A stretch of DNA of 64,000 nucleotides from VSJD01 sp964617825. GTDB taxonomy: Bacteria > Verrucomicrobiota > Kiritimatiellia > JAAZAB01. This document shows, piece by piece, positions 1 through 8,857 of this stretch. The notes below the pieces were generated by a model. It saw only the letters and a program-made list of their open reading frames with translations, was not told where the DNA came from and searched no databases. The number at the start of each line of letters is the position of its first letter. Position 1 is the stretch's first letter. Position numbers and translations under genes: made by a program. The DNA lies in the NCBI GenBank assembly GCA_964617825.1, contig CAZTWL010000022.1, positions 9,289 through 73,288 on the forward strand, in the 5' to 3' direction.

Positions 1-2
1 AA

Positions 3-494
3 ATTCGCCCGTTCATCTGGGGCGACGCTTTGCTCGAGGCCGGCAAGTGGGAAGGATATATTGCCACCAGCCGCCAGGATCAAAGGACCCACGAAGCGCT
101 CGATCTGCTTTCCAGGGATTTTATCATCAACGACTGGCAATACGACCTCGTCGACAAGACCAAAACCGCGACCATGGATTGGTTCATGCAAAAAGGATTC
201 GATGTGATTACCGCGCCATGGGATAATGGCGGAAATATTATTGCGCTGGCGGATATGGCCGCCGATAAAAAAGCCCTGGGCACGCTGTTGACCACCTGGC
301 ACTCCCTGCCATTCACTATCGGCAGACTGGCCACGGCCACCGTTGCCGCCTGGGGCCAGCCTCCCGGCAATATTGAGCATTACAGCACGCTCGGACTGCT
401 GGCGACTTATATCCGCAAGCTGCGCGGCGGATCGGCAAATTTCGATAACGCCGGCTGGCGCAAATGCGAAGTTGACGGCACTAGCCGCACATAG
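3..494 (+). CDS. GH20-like beta-hexosaminidase, C-terminal part (5' truncated by window edge)
   Basis: The frame is open from base 3, so the N-terminus lies outside the window; the first in-window start-like codon (TTG, base 30) is not the true start. The visible 163 residues begin IRPFIWGD and contain a DWQYD segment followed by GFDVITAPWDN and TTWHSLP. This pattern (WGD, DWxY, late W) resembles the TIM-barrel end of GH20-type hexosaminidases found in PVC-group bacteria, where the Trp and Tyr line the sugar pocket. The catalytic Asp-Glu pair would be upstream and cannot be checked. The function is assigned by resemblance only; other barrel glycosidases remain possible. Confidence 0.55.
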   Translation: MRPFIWGDALLEAGKWEGYIATSRQDQRTHEALDLLSRDFIINDWQYDLVDKTKTATMDWFMQKGFDVITAPWDNGGNIIALADMAADKKALGTLLTTWHSLPFTIGRLATATVAAWGQPPGNIEHYSTLGLLATYIRKLRGGSANFDNAGWRKCEVDGTSRT

Positions 495-617
495 CCTGTT
501 GCGCGGCAAAAAAGGCGCGACTTTCCAATGAGAGGCTCGCGCCCCAGCAGAGCAGGTCACATATTCATTGCGAATCTAATGGCATTTTTGTGCGTTTTTG
601 CCTTAGAATAACCGCCA

Positions 618-1697
618 ATGAATAACCGGGCAAAGCACCGCGCAAAATATTTTTGGGCTATCCTCGCCATCGGCGCCGGCCAAATACTGAGAGCGGGCGC
701 CAATGACGTTTCCGGATTCGACCATACATTCCAGACCCAGTGCGCCGCACGAGCGCAAGCCGCCGAGGCCCAGGGGACGATGACGGTCCCCGGCAACGCC
801 GGCTGGCTATTCCTCGCCCCCGAGTTGCGCCATCTGGGTGCCGGCCCTTTCTGGGGACCTGCCGCCGCCAAAGCCAGCCGGGCATTAAAGCCGGACCAGG
901 CTGATCCCTTGCCCGCGATCGTGGATTTTCACGATCAGCTGGCAGCCTTGGGCATCGAATTGCTGGTTGTGCCGGTGCCGCCAAAGGCCGTTATTTACCC
1001 GGATAAGCTGCTCGCTAATGTTCCCCACGATTCCGCGGGCAAGCTGGCGCGACTGGATCCCGCCTTACAATCCTTTTACGATCAGCTCCGCCATAAGGGC
1101 GTCGATGTCCTGGATTTGACTCCCGTTTTCCTGAAAAATCGGGCGAATTCGGAAGGCGCGCTCTATTGCCGCCAGGATTCCCACTGGTCGGGAATCGGTT
1201 GTGCCCTGGCTGCCGCGGAAATCGGCCAAAGACTTGCCGCCACGTTTCGCGATTTACCGAAACAAGCCTTTACCGGGCAATGGGACACCGTTGCCATTAC
1301 CGGGGATTTATGGCAAACGTCGGGTGCCACCAAACCCCAAACGGAAGATATCCGTATCCGACGTGTCAGCCGTATCGGAAAAAGCGGAGCGGTCGAGACG
1401 CCCACCGACAGCCCGGTAATTTTGCTGGGAGACAGTCACGGCCTAGTCTTTCATAGCGGCGACGATATGCTGGCTCGCGATGCGGGCTTGGCCGACCAGC
1501 TGGCGCTGGAGCTGGGTTTTGCCGTGGACCTGGTGGCCGTGCGCGGATCGGGCGCCACGCCGGCGCGCATTAACTTGTTGCGGCGTGCCCAGAAAAACGT
1601 AAACTACTGGGCCGGTAAAAAATGGGTTATCTGGTGTTTTGCCGCCCGCGAATTCACGGAAAGCGACGGCTGGCGCAAAGTGCCCATCAAACCCTGA
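618..1697 (+). CDS. AlgJ/AlgX-like SGNH O-acetyltransferase of a polysaccharide cluster
   Basis: A 359-residue protein with a short hydrophobic N-terminus (AILAIGAGQILRAGA) that suggests export or membrane anchoring. The family transfers acetyl groups to exported polysaccharide in the periplasm. Two motifs support this: RQDSHWSGIG, matching the DxHW block that supplies catalytic Asp and His in AlgX/AlgJ, and LLGDSHG, matching the GDS block with the nucleophilic Ser. GNAGWLFL near the N-terminus is also typical. It is followed by a PIG-L deacetylase and a capsule/O-antigen type exporter, which fits a role in decorating a surface glycan. No MBOT-type acetyl transporter (AlgI) is visible in the window, so the acetyl donor route is unknown. 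Confidence 0.7.
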   Translation: MNNRAKHRAKYFWAILAIGAGQILRAGANDVSGFDHTFQTQCAARAQAAEAQGTMTVPGNAGWLFLAPELRHLGAGPFWGPAAAKASRALKPDQADPLPAIVDFHDQLAALGIELLVVPVPPKAVIYPDKLLANVPHDSAGKLARLDPALQSFYDQLRHKGVDVLDLTPVFLKNRANSEGALYCRQDSHWSGIGCALAAAEIGQRLAATFRDLPKQAFTGQWDTVAITGDLWQTSGATKPQTEDIRIRRVSRIGKSGAVETPTDSPVILLGDSHGLVFHSGDDMLARDAGLADQLALELGFAVDLVAVRGSGATPARINLLRRAQKNVNYWAGKKWVIWCFAAREFTESDGWRKVPIKP

Positions 1698-1745
1698 TGC
1701 CGGCAAATTTCAATCATATGTCTTGCGCAAACCAATAGGAGCAAC

Positions 1746-2564
1746 ATGCAAGCAGACAACAAAAAATTCCTGTTCATCGGCGCGCATCCGGACGATGCGG
1801 ACTTGAGTTTCGGCGGCTGCGCGATAAAGCTGGCGCGACTGGGGCATACCGTAAAATTCGTCTCCTGCGCCAGCGGCGACGCCGGCCATTATGCCATGAC
1901 CCCGCCGGCATTGGCTGCCCGGCGCAAGCTGGAGGCGCAGGCCTCGGCCAAAATCGCCGGGGTGGCCGAGTATCAAATCCTCAAGGATCACGATTGCGAA
2001 CTCATGCCCACGCTGGAAAATCGGCGCGAAATTATCCGCTTGATCCGGGAATTCGTTCCGCACGTCATCATCACGCACCGCCTGTGCGATTACCATGCCG
2101 ACCACCGGGCAACGGCGCAATTGGTGCAGGACGCCGCCTATCTGCTCAACGTGCCGATGATTTTGCCGGAAACGCCAATCATGCCGCACTATCCCATAAT
2201 CCTGCTGGCCTGGGACAAGTTCCAAAAACCAAATCCGTTTGCCCCCGACCTGGCTGTGGCCGTCGATGACGTGATGGAAACCAAACTCGCCATGTTGAAC
2301 TGCCATGTTTCGCAGTTTTACGAGTGGCTGCCATACAACGAAGGCCGGCTGGATAAAGTGCCGACCGACCCGGCCGGACGCCGTCAATGGCTGCTGGACG
2401 GCTGGGTATGCGACGACCGCAAACAGGCGGAACTGGCCCGGCCGCTGCTGGCCAAATCGCGCGGGGTCTCCGCGCCGCCGGCGCTCTACGCGGAAACTTT
2501 CGAGATCTCCGAATACGGCCGCGCCCCGGCTCCCGGGGAGCTGGCCAGGCTGTTCCCATTTTGA
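1746..2564 (+). CDS. PIG-L/LmbE family N-deacetylase
   Basis: 272 residues. The N-terminal FIGAHPDDADLSFGG carries the zinc-binding HPDD block, and YHADHRAT further on carries the third zinc-ligand His, the layout of the PIG-L/LmbE metal-dependent deacetylases that remove acetyl groups from GlcNAc-type substrates. Length is normal for the family (about 230-290). A purine-rich stretch (aggagc) precedes the ATG. The gene lies between the AlgX-like acetyltransferase and a large membrane protein on the same strand, so its substrate may be a sugar of the same polysaccharide. That link is inferred from position; related PVC genes also occur in unrelated carbohydrate loci. Confidence 0.85.
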   Translation: MQADNKKFLFIGAHPDDADLSFGGCAIKLARLGHTVKFVSCASGDAGHYAMTPPALAARRKLEAQASAKIAGVAEYQILKDHDCELMPTLENRREIIRLIREFVPHVIITHRLCDYHADHRATAQLVQDAAYLLNVPMILPETPIMPHYPIILLAWDKFQKPNPFAPDLAVAVDDVMETKLAMLNCHVSQFYEWLPYNEGRLDKVPTDPAGRRQWLLDGWVCDDRKQAELARPLLAKSRGVSAPPALYAETFEISEYGRAPAPGELARLFPF

Positions 2565-2651
2565 CCGTGCCAGGAATGGCCTTCCACCCCGAAGACGGCC
2601 GAACCGTATTTCATGCTTTGCGCCTGCGCGCCTTTGCGTTAAATTAACCTT

Positions 2652-5243
2652 ATGGCTGACAGCATTCCGCGTTTATCAGGCTGGAAACTCATCGGCGCGT
2701 CCTTCGCAATCTCACTGGGCGTCTGGCTGCTTGTTTCCTGGCCCCTGCCGCGCCATGTCGGCACGGGTATCCCCACCGCGGCCCATCGGGAAGCGGCCGA
2801 TATCCAGCGCATGATTCCCGGCGATCACCTTCAGTTCATGTATTACTGCTGGCTGGCGGGTGACATGGCCGCCGGCCAAACGCCCTTGTTTTACAATCTC
2901 TATGAATTTAATGCCGGCAACGACCGCGAACGCTTCGATCCCTATGCTTATTATGTTCCCTTCTCGCTCATCTATGCCGCCGGCGCCTGGGTGGGAGGGC
3001 GGGCTTTTGGCTGGAATCTGGCGGGGTTCATTTCCCTGTGGCTTACCTACCTGTTGACCTGGCTGCTTGTCCGGCGCTGGACGCGCTCCGAGTGGATTGC
3101 CGCGCTGACGGCGCTGCTGGGGATTATCCTGCCATTCCGCTGGATTAACCTTTTCGGCGGCAGCCCGGCCGGTTTTGCCATGGCTTGGATTCCGGCCATC
3201 CTGCTCGGGGTCGACTTGGCTGTCCGGGAGGATCGGATCCGGGGCGGCGTCCTGGCCGGGGCGGCCTTGCTCCTGGCCTCCTGGGGCGACAGCCACGTTT
3301 TCTTTTTTGGAGCCTTGGCCTTGCCGGTCTGGGGGCTCGTGGCCTTCGCGGGACGCCCTGATTTTCAATGGCGCCAGGGCGCGAGTTACCGGCGCCTCGC
3401 CCTGGCGCTCCTGCCCATTGCCTTGTTCGCCGCGTTGGCCCTGCTGTTCCCGGTCATGATGAAAGGCCTGTATCACGCCGTAATGGGCACGGCGCCGGTG
3501 GCGCATGCCATCGGTCCCCGGACATTCCCCGAAATCATGCTTTTCTCCCCGGACTGGCGCGGATTTTTCGGCCAAAGCCCGTTCGATATTTCGAAACACA
3601 TTTATCTCGGCCCAGCCATCTTGGTATTTATCGCCGCCGGGTGGCTGGCGCTGGTTTACCGGTCGTTCGGCGGTTGGCGCCTCCACGGCCGGACCATGAT
3701 TTGCCTGGCGCTTGTCATCCTTGCCCTCCTGGGGATCATGATTCTGGCGGTGGGTCCGCGGGGACCGGAACACGGTCTGTTTTTCAGAATATGCCGTACG
3801 GTCATTCCGCCCTATGCCCTGATCCGCCAGCCGGCCAAGATTTTCTGCCTGATGCCTTCGTTACTGGCCGTGGCCGCAGCCATTACCCTGACGGCTTTGG
3901 TTCAGCTCCGTTCCGGACGGGCATGGTCGATCTTGGTGCCGGTCATTTTTGCCGGTTCAGTCCTCTTGGACTACCCCCGGCGGTGCAATCCCACGATTTC
4001 ACTGCTGGAGAAAAAGCAGGATGCCTATGCCATGGCGGCCGCCGATGCCGCCGGCAACCGGACCATTCCGCGCGCACTGGTGCTCCCGCTCTGGCCGGGC
4101 GATTCGCACTACGCCTCGATCTATCAGTATTTTGCCTCCATCTACCGGGTCCGGATGATCAACGGCTATAATCCGTTTATCAAACAGGGCTATTTCAAGG
4201 ACGTCTTCCTCAGGTTTGAAAGCGTAAACCAGGGATGGCTTTCCGAAGATCAAGCTGCCGACCTGATCCGAATGAATATCCGCTACATACTCCTGCACGA
4301 AGACCTGTTTCCGGAAAAGGTCAGCCCGTTCCCCGTGACCGCCACGCTCCAGCAGCTGTTGCGCAATCCGCGGCTTGAGCTGCTCCGCCAGGACGGCAGC
4401 GTGTGGGCGTTCAAAATCCTGGATATGCCGCGAACCAATTCTATTTGCACGCCGCCCGGGGACACGCTGTTTCCCGCGCGCCGCTTTGAAATGGAAAAAA
4501 CCGCCGCGGAGCGCCAGGCAACCGTCACAAGTTCGGCCACGGCCGGGGGCCAGGCCTTCGCGGCCCTCACCGCAACCAATGCCAGCCGGCAAACGCCCCC
4601 GATTCGCGTGGCGGCGGTCTCCAATCTGCACTGGCTGGTACGGGCACGCGGACAGGGAACGCTGGCCGGGGAAATTATGACCGAGCGGCAGGCGACGCCC
4701 ATTCCGCCGCTGGCGGTGCAATCCAGGGACTGGACCTGGCTCACTCTCCCCATCCCGGCCTATCGGGGATTCGCCGCCCTGAGCCTGAAGCTGGCGCTGC
4801 AAACCGGCGCCGTGGACCTCGATTTGAGCCTGTTGACCGCCGGCCCATGGACCCAGCTGAATCCGGGCGAATCCGTGACCTTGCCGGCGGCATTGTTTTT
4901 TCACGCCGGGCATCTGGATTTGAAAACCGGCAATGTAATTTTCAGACGAGACTACGACCGGCATGGAATTGTATTTTATGGGCCAAAGTTGCCCTTACCC
5001 AGGGGGACCTATGAAGTGGATATCGCCTTCAGCTCCCCGGCGCCGGCCGGCACGAAACTGGCGATCGTCAACATCGAGCAAAACGAGACCACCGGAAAAG
5101 GCACAGCCGTGGCAATGATTGCCGGCCAGCCGGCACAGGGCCGTTGGCGGCAGCATGAAAATCTGCCGTTCAACCTGGCGCTGGTATATGAAGATGCCGC
5201 CGACTTGGAAATCCGGCAGATCACGTTCACACGGTTGAAATAA
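2652..5243 (+). CDS. Large polytopic membrane protein, YfhO/GT-C-like
   Basis: 863 residues. Hydrophobic helices run from about residue 14 to 440 (roughly eleven), with a charged extracytoplasmic loop rich in aromatic residues near 60-95. A beta-rich soluble domain follows from about 450 to the end. The overall layout, and the RQPAKIF segment before late helices, recall YfhO-like or GT-C glycosyltransferase membrane proteins, which use lipid-linked sugars on the outer face. No catalytic signature can be fixed by eye, so the assignment is to architecture only. The stop codon lies 98 bp before the Wzm-type permease, on the same strand, within the polysaccharide cluster. Confidence 0.5.
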   Translation: MADSIPRLSGWKLIGASFAISLGVWLLVSWPLPRHVGTGIPTAAHREAADIQRMIPGDHLQFMYYCWLAGDMAAGQTPLFYNLYEFNAGNDRERFDPYAYYVPFSLIYAAGAWVGGRAFGWNLAGFISLWLTYLLTWLLVRRWTRSEWIAALTALLGIILPFRWINLFGGSPAGFAMAWIPAILLGVDLAVREDRIRGGVLAGAALLLASWGDSHVFFFGALALPVWGLVAFAGRPDFQWRQGASYRRLALALLPIALFAALALLFPVMMKGLYHAVMGTAPVAHAIGPRTFPEIMLFSPDWRGFFGQSPFDISKHIYLGPAILVFIAAGWLALVYRSFGGWRLHGRTMICLALVILALLGIMILAVGPRGPEHGLFFRICRTVIPPYALIRQPAKIFCLMPSLLAVAAAITLTALVQLRSGRAWSILVPVIFAGSVLLDYPRRCNPTISLLEKKQDAYAMAAADAAGNRTIPRALVLPLWPGDSHYASIYQYFASIYRVRMINGYNPFIKQGYFKDVFLRFESVNQGWLSEDQAADLIRMNIRYILLHEDLFPEKVSPFPVTATLQQLLRNPRLELLRQDGSVWAFKILDMPRTNSICTPPGDTLFPARRFEMEKTAAERQATVTSSATAGGQAFAALTATNASRQTPPIRVAAVSNLHWLVRARGQGTLAGEIMTERQATPIPPLAVQSRDWTWLTLPIPAYRGFAALSLKLALQTGAVDLDLSLLTAGPWTQLNPGESVTLPAALFFHAGHLDLKTGNVIFRRDYDRHGIVFYGPKLPLPRGTYEVDIAFSSPAPAGTKLAIVNIEQNETTGKGTAVAMIAGQPAQGRWRQHENLPFNLALVYEDAADLEIRQITFTRLK

Positions 5244-5341
5244 TGCCCGGCGAATCCTGGTTGTTGACGGGATTAACAAGATTCCCGTCTTCAGATCCAT
5301 GCTTTACCGCCGCGGGGCAATCGGGTAAAGTGACGGCCTCG

Positions 5342-6151
5342 ATGATCAAAATATTTAAAGACGTATTTCAGCACTCGGACCTGATCTGGAACCTGGTGGC
5401 GCGGGACCTTAAAATCCGCTACCGGGGTTCCATCCTGGGTTTCTTGTGGACCATCCTGAATCCGCTGTTCATGGCGGTCATTTATATCGTTTTCCTGCGC
5501 CTGCTGGCGGGACGGGCCGGCGTAATTCCCAACGAGGATATCATCATCGGCGTATTCGCCTGGCAGTTCACGATGCAATGCGTCAACGCCGGCATGCACT
5601 GCGTGACAGGCAATTCGTCGCTGGTCAAAAAGGTCTATTTCCCGCGCATCATCCTGCCGCTTTCCGTGAGCTTGTCGGGGCTCGTCAATTTCCTGCTGAC
5701 CTTGCTTGTGCAATGGGGGTTGGTGGCCATGCTCCTGATGATGAACGGCTCGTTTCTGGATGCCGCCACGCTCTGGGTGCCGCTCTTCAGCCTGTATCAT
5801 CTGCTCTTCAATTTTTCACTGGCCCTGCTGGTGGCCGCCGCCAATGTTTATTTCCGCGACACCCAGCATATCGTCAACCTGCTGATGAGCGCCTGGTTCT
5901 TCATGAGCCCGGTCATGTATCCCCTGACATTGGTCGAAACCGTGGCGCGCAACCATCCCTGGATCGGGCACGTTTATCTGCTGAATCCGATGACGGTGAT
6001 CATCACCGGCTATCGCTCCATGCAGGTGCCGGCCGAGTCGTTCCCCTGGACGGCGGCCAGCATCACGGGCTTGCTCATTCCCCTTGCGCTCCTCGGGATC
6101 GCCTACGCCGTGTTCCAGCGAACCCAACGCTATTTTTCGGACGTCATATGA
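5342..6151 (+). CDS. wzm: ABC-2 polysaccharide export permease (Wzm/TagG type)
   Basis: 269 residues from the ATG at 5342. An earlier in-frame start at 5243 would add 33 residues without family resemblance, so the later one is preferred. The protein has six hydrophobic segments and the family block LIWNLVARDLKIRYRGS, followed by LGFLWTILNPLF, typical of O-antigen/teichoic acid exporters of the Wzm/TagG class. It forms the inner-membrane channel that moves lipid-linked polysaccharide to the periplasm with its ATPase partner, whose start codon overlaps this stop (ATGA at 6148-6151), implying translational coupling. Confidence 0.9.
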   Translation: MIKIFKDVFQHSDLIWNLVARDLKIRYRGSILGFLWTILNPLFMAVIYIVFLRLLAGRAGVIPNEDIIIGVFAWQFTMQCVNAGMHCVTGNSSLVKKVYFPRIILPLSVSLSGLVNFLLTLLVQWGLVAMLLMMNGSFLDAATLWVPLFSLYHLLFNFSLALLVAAANVYFRDTQHIVNLLMSAWFFMSPVMYPLTLVETVARNHPWIGHVYLLNPMTVIITGYRSMQVPAESFPWTAASITGLLIPLALLGIAYAVFQRTQRYFSDVI

Positions 6152-7332
6152 ACGCAATCGAAGCCAAAGGCCTGGGCAAGTGGTATCGCAAACAGGGCGT
6201 CGGCTCGCCGACATTCATGGGCGCCTTGCCGCGCTGGCTGAAAGGCGGCAAACCTGAAGGATTCTGGGCCCTGCGCAACATCGATTTCACGATCCGCCAG
6301 GGACAGACGGTCGGCGTGATCGGGCCCAACGGATCGGGCAAAAGCTCGCTCCTGGGCCTGATTGCGCAAACCATGGTGCCGACGGAAGGCACAGTGCAGA
6401 CTACGGGGCGCATATCGGCGCTGCTCGAGCTAGGCGCGGGATTTCATCCCGACCTGTCGGGGCGCGAGAATATTTTTCTCAACGCGGCGATCCTGGGGAT
6501 TCCGCGGGAGGATATCCGGCGGCGCTTCGACCACATCGTGGATTTCGCCGAATTGCGCGAGTTCATCGACATGCCCGTCAAGCATTACTCCAGCGGCATG
6601 TATGTGCGCCTGGCGTTTTCCGTGGCCGTGGAAATGAATCCCGACATCCTGCTCATCGACGAAGTCCTGGCCGTCGGCGACATGTCCTTCCAAATGAAGT
6701 GCCTCGACCGCATCCGCCTGTTCCAGAAAAAAGGAAAAACCATCCTGTTCGTCTCGCATGCCCTGGAAACGGTCGAGGAATTTTGCAGCGACGTGTTGTT
6801 GATACATGAAGGCCGCAAGATCATGCAGGGCAACCCCTCCGAAGTGATCTTTGCCTACCTCAAGCAATACATGGTCCGGATCGGCATGCTCAACGTGGAA
6901 GAGCACGGCACCCGCGAGGTCGAAATGCAATCCGTCCGCCTGCTAGACGAAAACGGGGCGGAAACCACCACGTTTTTCACCGGCCGCGCCATGACGATTG
7001 AAATCGGGTACCGCGCCAATCGGCGCATCGAAAAGCCGGTCTTCGGCTTTAACATCAAGACCGGCAACGGATTTTATGTCTTCGGCTCGAACACGCAGAT
7101 TGCGCAAACGCCCATCGCCGCCATCGAAGGCAGCGGCCTGGTGCGCCTGCGGATCGATCCGCTGACCCTGAAGCAAGGCAAGTTTTTCCTGTCCCTCTCC
7201 GTGCATTCGTGGGACCATGCCACCCAATACCACCGCCAGGAAGACCTGCATCCGTTCCTGGTCAAGGACTTGAGCAACGACAAGGGCGTCTTCCAATTGA
7301 ACTGCGTCTGGGAGCATCGAGCGCCATTATGA
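6148..7332 (+). CDS. wzt: ABC exporter ATPase with carbohydrate-binding C-terminal domain (Wzt type)
   Basis: 394 residues starting at the ATG inside the ATGA overlap with wzm; the open frame extends upstream only as an out-of-frame shadow of the permease. The nucleotide-binding domain shows Walker A GPNGSGKSS (about residue 60), LELGAGFHPDLSGREN, the signature-like YSSGMYVRLAFSVA and Walker B ILLIDEVLAVGD. A C-terminal beta-rich domain of about 150 residues (from the TREVEMQSVRL region) matches the Wzt_C type that in O8/O9a systems recognises the finished, end-modified glycan before export. That domain and the acetyltransferase upstream together suggest, by inference, a terminally modified polymer. 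Confidence 0.92.
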   Translation: MNAIEAKGLGKWYRKQGVGSPTFMGALPRWLKGGKPEGFWALRNIDFTIRQGQTVGVIGPNGSGKSSLLGLIAQTMVPTEGTVQTTGRISALLELGAGFHPDLSGRENIFLNAAILGIPREDIRRRFDHIVDFAELREFIDMPVKHYSSGMYVRLAFSVAVEMNPDILLIDEVLAVGDMSFQMKCLDRIRLFQKKGKTILFVSHALETVEEFCSDVLLIHEGRKIMQGNPSEVIFAYLKQYMVRIGMLNVEEHGTREVEMQSVRLLDENGAETTTFFTGRAMTIEIGYRANRRIEKPVFGFNIKTGNGFYVFGSNTQIAQTPIAAIEGSGLVRLRIDPLTLKQGKFFLSLSVHSWDHATQYHRQEDLHPFLVKDLSNDKGVFQLNCVWEHRAPL

Positions 7333-7781
7333 AAATAAGCGTTGCCGGTCGCGATCGCACCCAGGATCTGGGCCCGGACCTGCGTCGGCAGGCCGAAAAT
7401 ATGGCCCGGGGAGATACCAGCCGGCAGCCGGCCAAGCTCCCCGACTCGATCAGCGCGCTGGCCCTGCGCAAGGCTACATCCGATGCCGATTATCTGAACG
7501 AGCTGATCAGGCTCCTGCGCTGGCGCGACGGCGTCGATACCCTGCCGTTTCATATTCCATGCCGTCCCGGGCTGTGCGGCCGCCTGGCAGTCCGGATAAA
7601 AGAAGTCTTCTGGAAACTGCTGCGTTACCAGCACGACCGGATCGCCTTCCGGCAGAACCTGATCAACACCCAGTTAACCAGCGCACTGGAATTCGAAATC
7701 GTCCAAAGGCAAAAGGAAGCGGACGAATTGAAACAGCGCGTGGCCGAACTTGAAAAAAAAGCAGGCGGGAACTTGCGATGA
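7329..7781 (+). CDS. Small coiled-coil protein of the polysaccharide operon, unrecognised
   Basis: 150 residues from the ATG at 7329, overlapping the wzt stop (ATGA), and itself overlapping the next start by four bases. The C-terminal third (EFEIVQRQKEADELKQRVAELEKK) has heptad-like spacing, predicting a coiled coil; a short positively charged aromatic stretch (LLRYQHDRIAFRQNL) precedes it. No signal peptide or membrane helix is seen. I do not recognise a family. Similar short proteins often sit next to methyltransferases or glycosyltransferases in O-antigen loci, so a scaffold or chain-length role is possible but unsupported. Confidence 0.7.
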   Translation: MKISVAGRDRTQDLGPDLRRQAENMARGDTSRQPAKLPDSISALALRKATSDADYLNELIRLLRWRDGVDTLPFHIPCRPGLCGRLAVRIKEVFWKLLRYQHDRIAFRQNLINTQLTSALEFEIVQRQKEADELKQRVAELEKKAGGNLR

Positions 7782-8839
7782 ATATTCATCAAATCCTGGC
7801 GGGCTTTGCCGAGGGGGACGCCATTTCGCACGAGGCCATTCACCTCCGCGACATCTTCCGGCGCTGGGGCCACAACTCCGATCTTTTTGTGGACGTGGAG
7901 CGGTTGGCTCCCGGCCTGCGGGCCAATTGCCGGCCCTTGAGCGAGTATGCCGGGCAAGCGGGCGATATCTGCCTGCATCATTACGGGATTTCCTCGCCGG
8001 CGGCGGAAGTGTTCTTCGCTTCCAACGCGCGCAAGATTCTCGTTTACCATAACATCACCCCCGCCGACTACTTTGCCGGGGTTGACGATGCCGTGGCCGC
8101 CCGGCTGCGCACCGCCCGCGCAGCATTGCCGGAGATTGCCCGCCGGGTGGAAGCGGTCTGGACCGTCTCGCAATTCAATGCGCGCGAATTGCAGGCTGAA
8201 GGCATCCGCGACGTCAAAGTGTTCCCGCTCATTTATGCGCCTATGCCCGAGACCCTCCAGCCGGACTGGCGCGTCCTGGCAAAATTCGACGGCACGCTCA
8301 AGACAATTCTGTTTGTGGGACGGATTGCGCCCAACAAGCGGATCGAAGATCTGATCCAGGCCTTCGCCTGGTATCACCGGGCGATCAATCCCTACAGCCG
8401 GCTGCTGATTGTCGGCTCACCGCGCAGCGCGCCGCGCTATTTCACCATGTTACGCCTGCTAGCCGGCGACCTGGATTTACCGAACGTCTGTTTTGAAGGC
8501 TTCGCGTCGCCGACCGGGCTTCCGGCATATTACCGCTCGGCCGATCTTTACGTATCTACCAGCGAGCATGAAGGCTATTGCCTGCCGCTGGTGGAGGCCA
8601 TGGATCACGGAATCCCGGTCATCGCCCGCGCCGCCGGCGGCATACCCGAGGCCATGGATGGCGCCGGCGTGCTTTATGAAGATCTCACGCCGGCCGAGCT
8701 GGGCGCACTGTTTGACCGTGTTCTGACGGATGCGCCCCTGCGCGAAGAAATTCTCGGCTCCCAGCGCCGGCGTGTCCAACGCGCCAAGGGCCGCAACCTG
8801 GAAGCCGAAGTGAAAGCCCTGATGGCCGGGATGCTCTGA
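7778..8839 (+). CDS. Glycosyltransferase family 4
   Basis: 353 residues, GT-B fold. The C-terminal nucleotide-sugar domain shows VGRIAPNKRIEDLIQAF and the EX7E signature in HEGYCLPLVEAMDHG followed by IPVIARAAGGIPEA, diagnostic of retaining GT4 enzymes that add sugars to a lipid-linked acceptor at the cytoplasmic membrane. The N-terminal part (GDAISHEAIHLRDIF) fits the acceptor domain. It overlaps the preceding coiled-coil gene by ATGA, making wzm-wzt-coiled coil-GT4 a coupled unit. Donor and linkage cannot be read from sequence. Confidence 0.9.
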   Translation: MNIHQILAGFAEGDAISHEAIHLRDIFRRWGHNSDLFVDVERLAPGLRANCRPLSEYAGQAGDICLHHYGISSPAAEVFFASNARKILVYHNITPADYFAGVDDAVAARLRTARAALPEIARRVEAVWTVSQFNARELQAEGIRDVKVFPLIYAPMPETLQPDWRVLAKFDGTLKTILFVGRIAPNKRIEDLIQAFAWYHRAINPYSRLLIVGSPRSAPRYFTMLRLLAGDLDLPNVCFEGFASPTGLPAYYRSADLYVSTSEHEGYCLPLVEAMDHGIPVIARAAGGIPEAMDGAGVLYEDLTPAELGALFDRVLTDAPLREEILGSQRRRVQRAKGRNLEAEVKALMAGML

Positions 8840-8857
8840 AATCAACCATAGTCCGCC

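Noticed and set aside
2712..3773. 353-codon minus-strand frame
   Set aside because: Antisense of the 863-residue membrane protein; Gln/Gly/Arg-rich composition typical of shadow frames.
3999..4964. 321-codon minus-strand frame
   Set aside because: Antisense of the membrane protein; repetitive basic/Gly content.
5446..6147. Upstream extension of the Wzt frame
   Set aside because: Out-of-frame reading of wzm; the ATGA overlap at 6148 gives the proper start.
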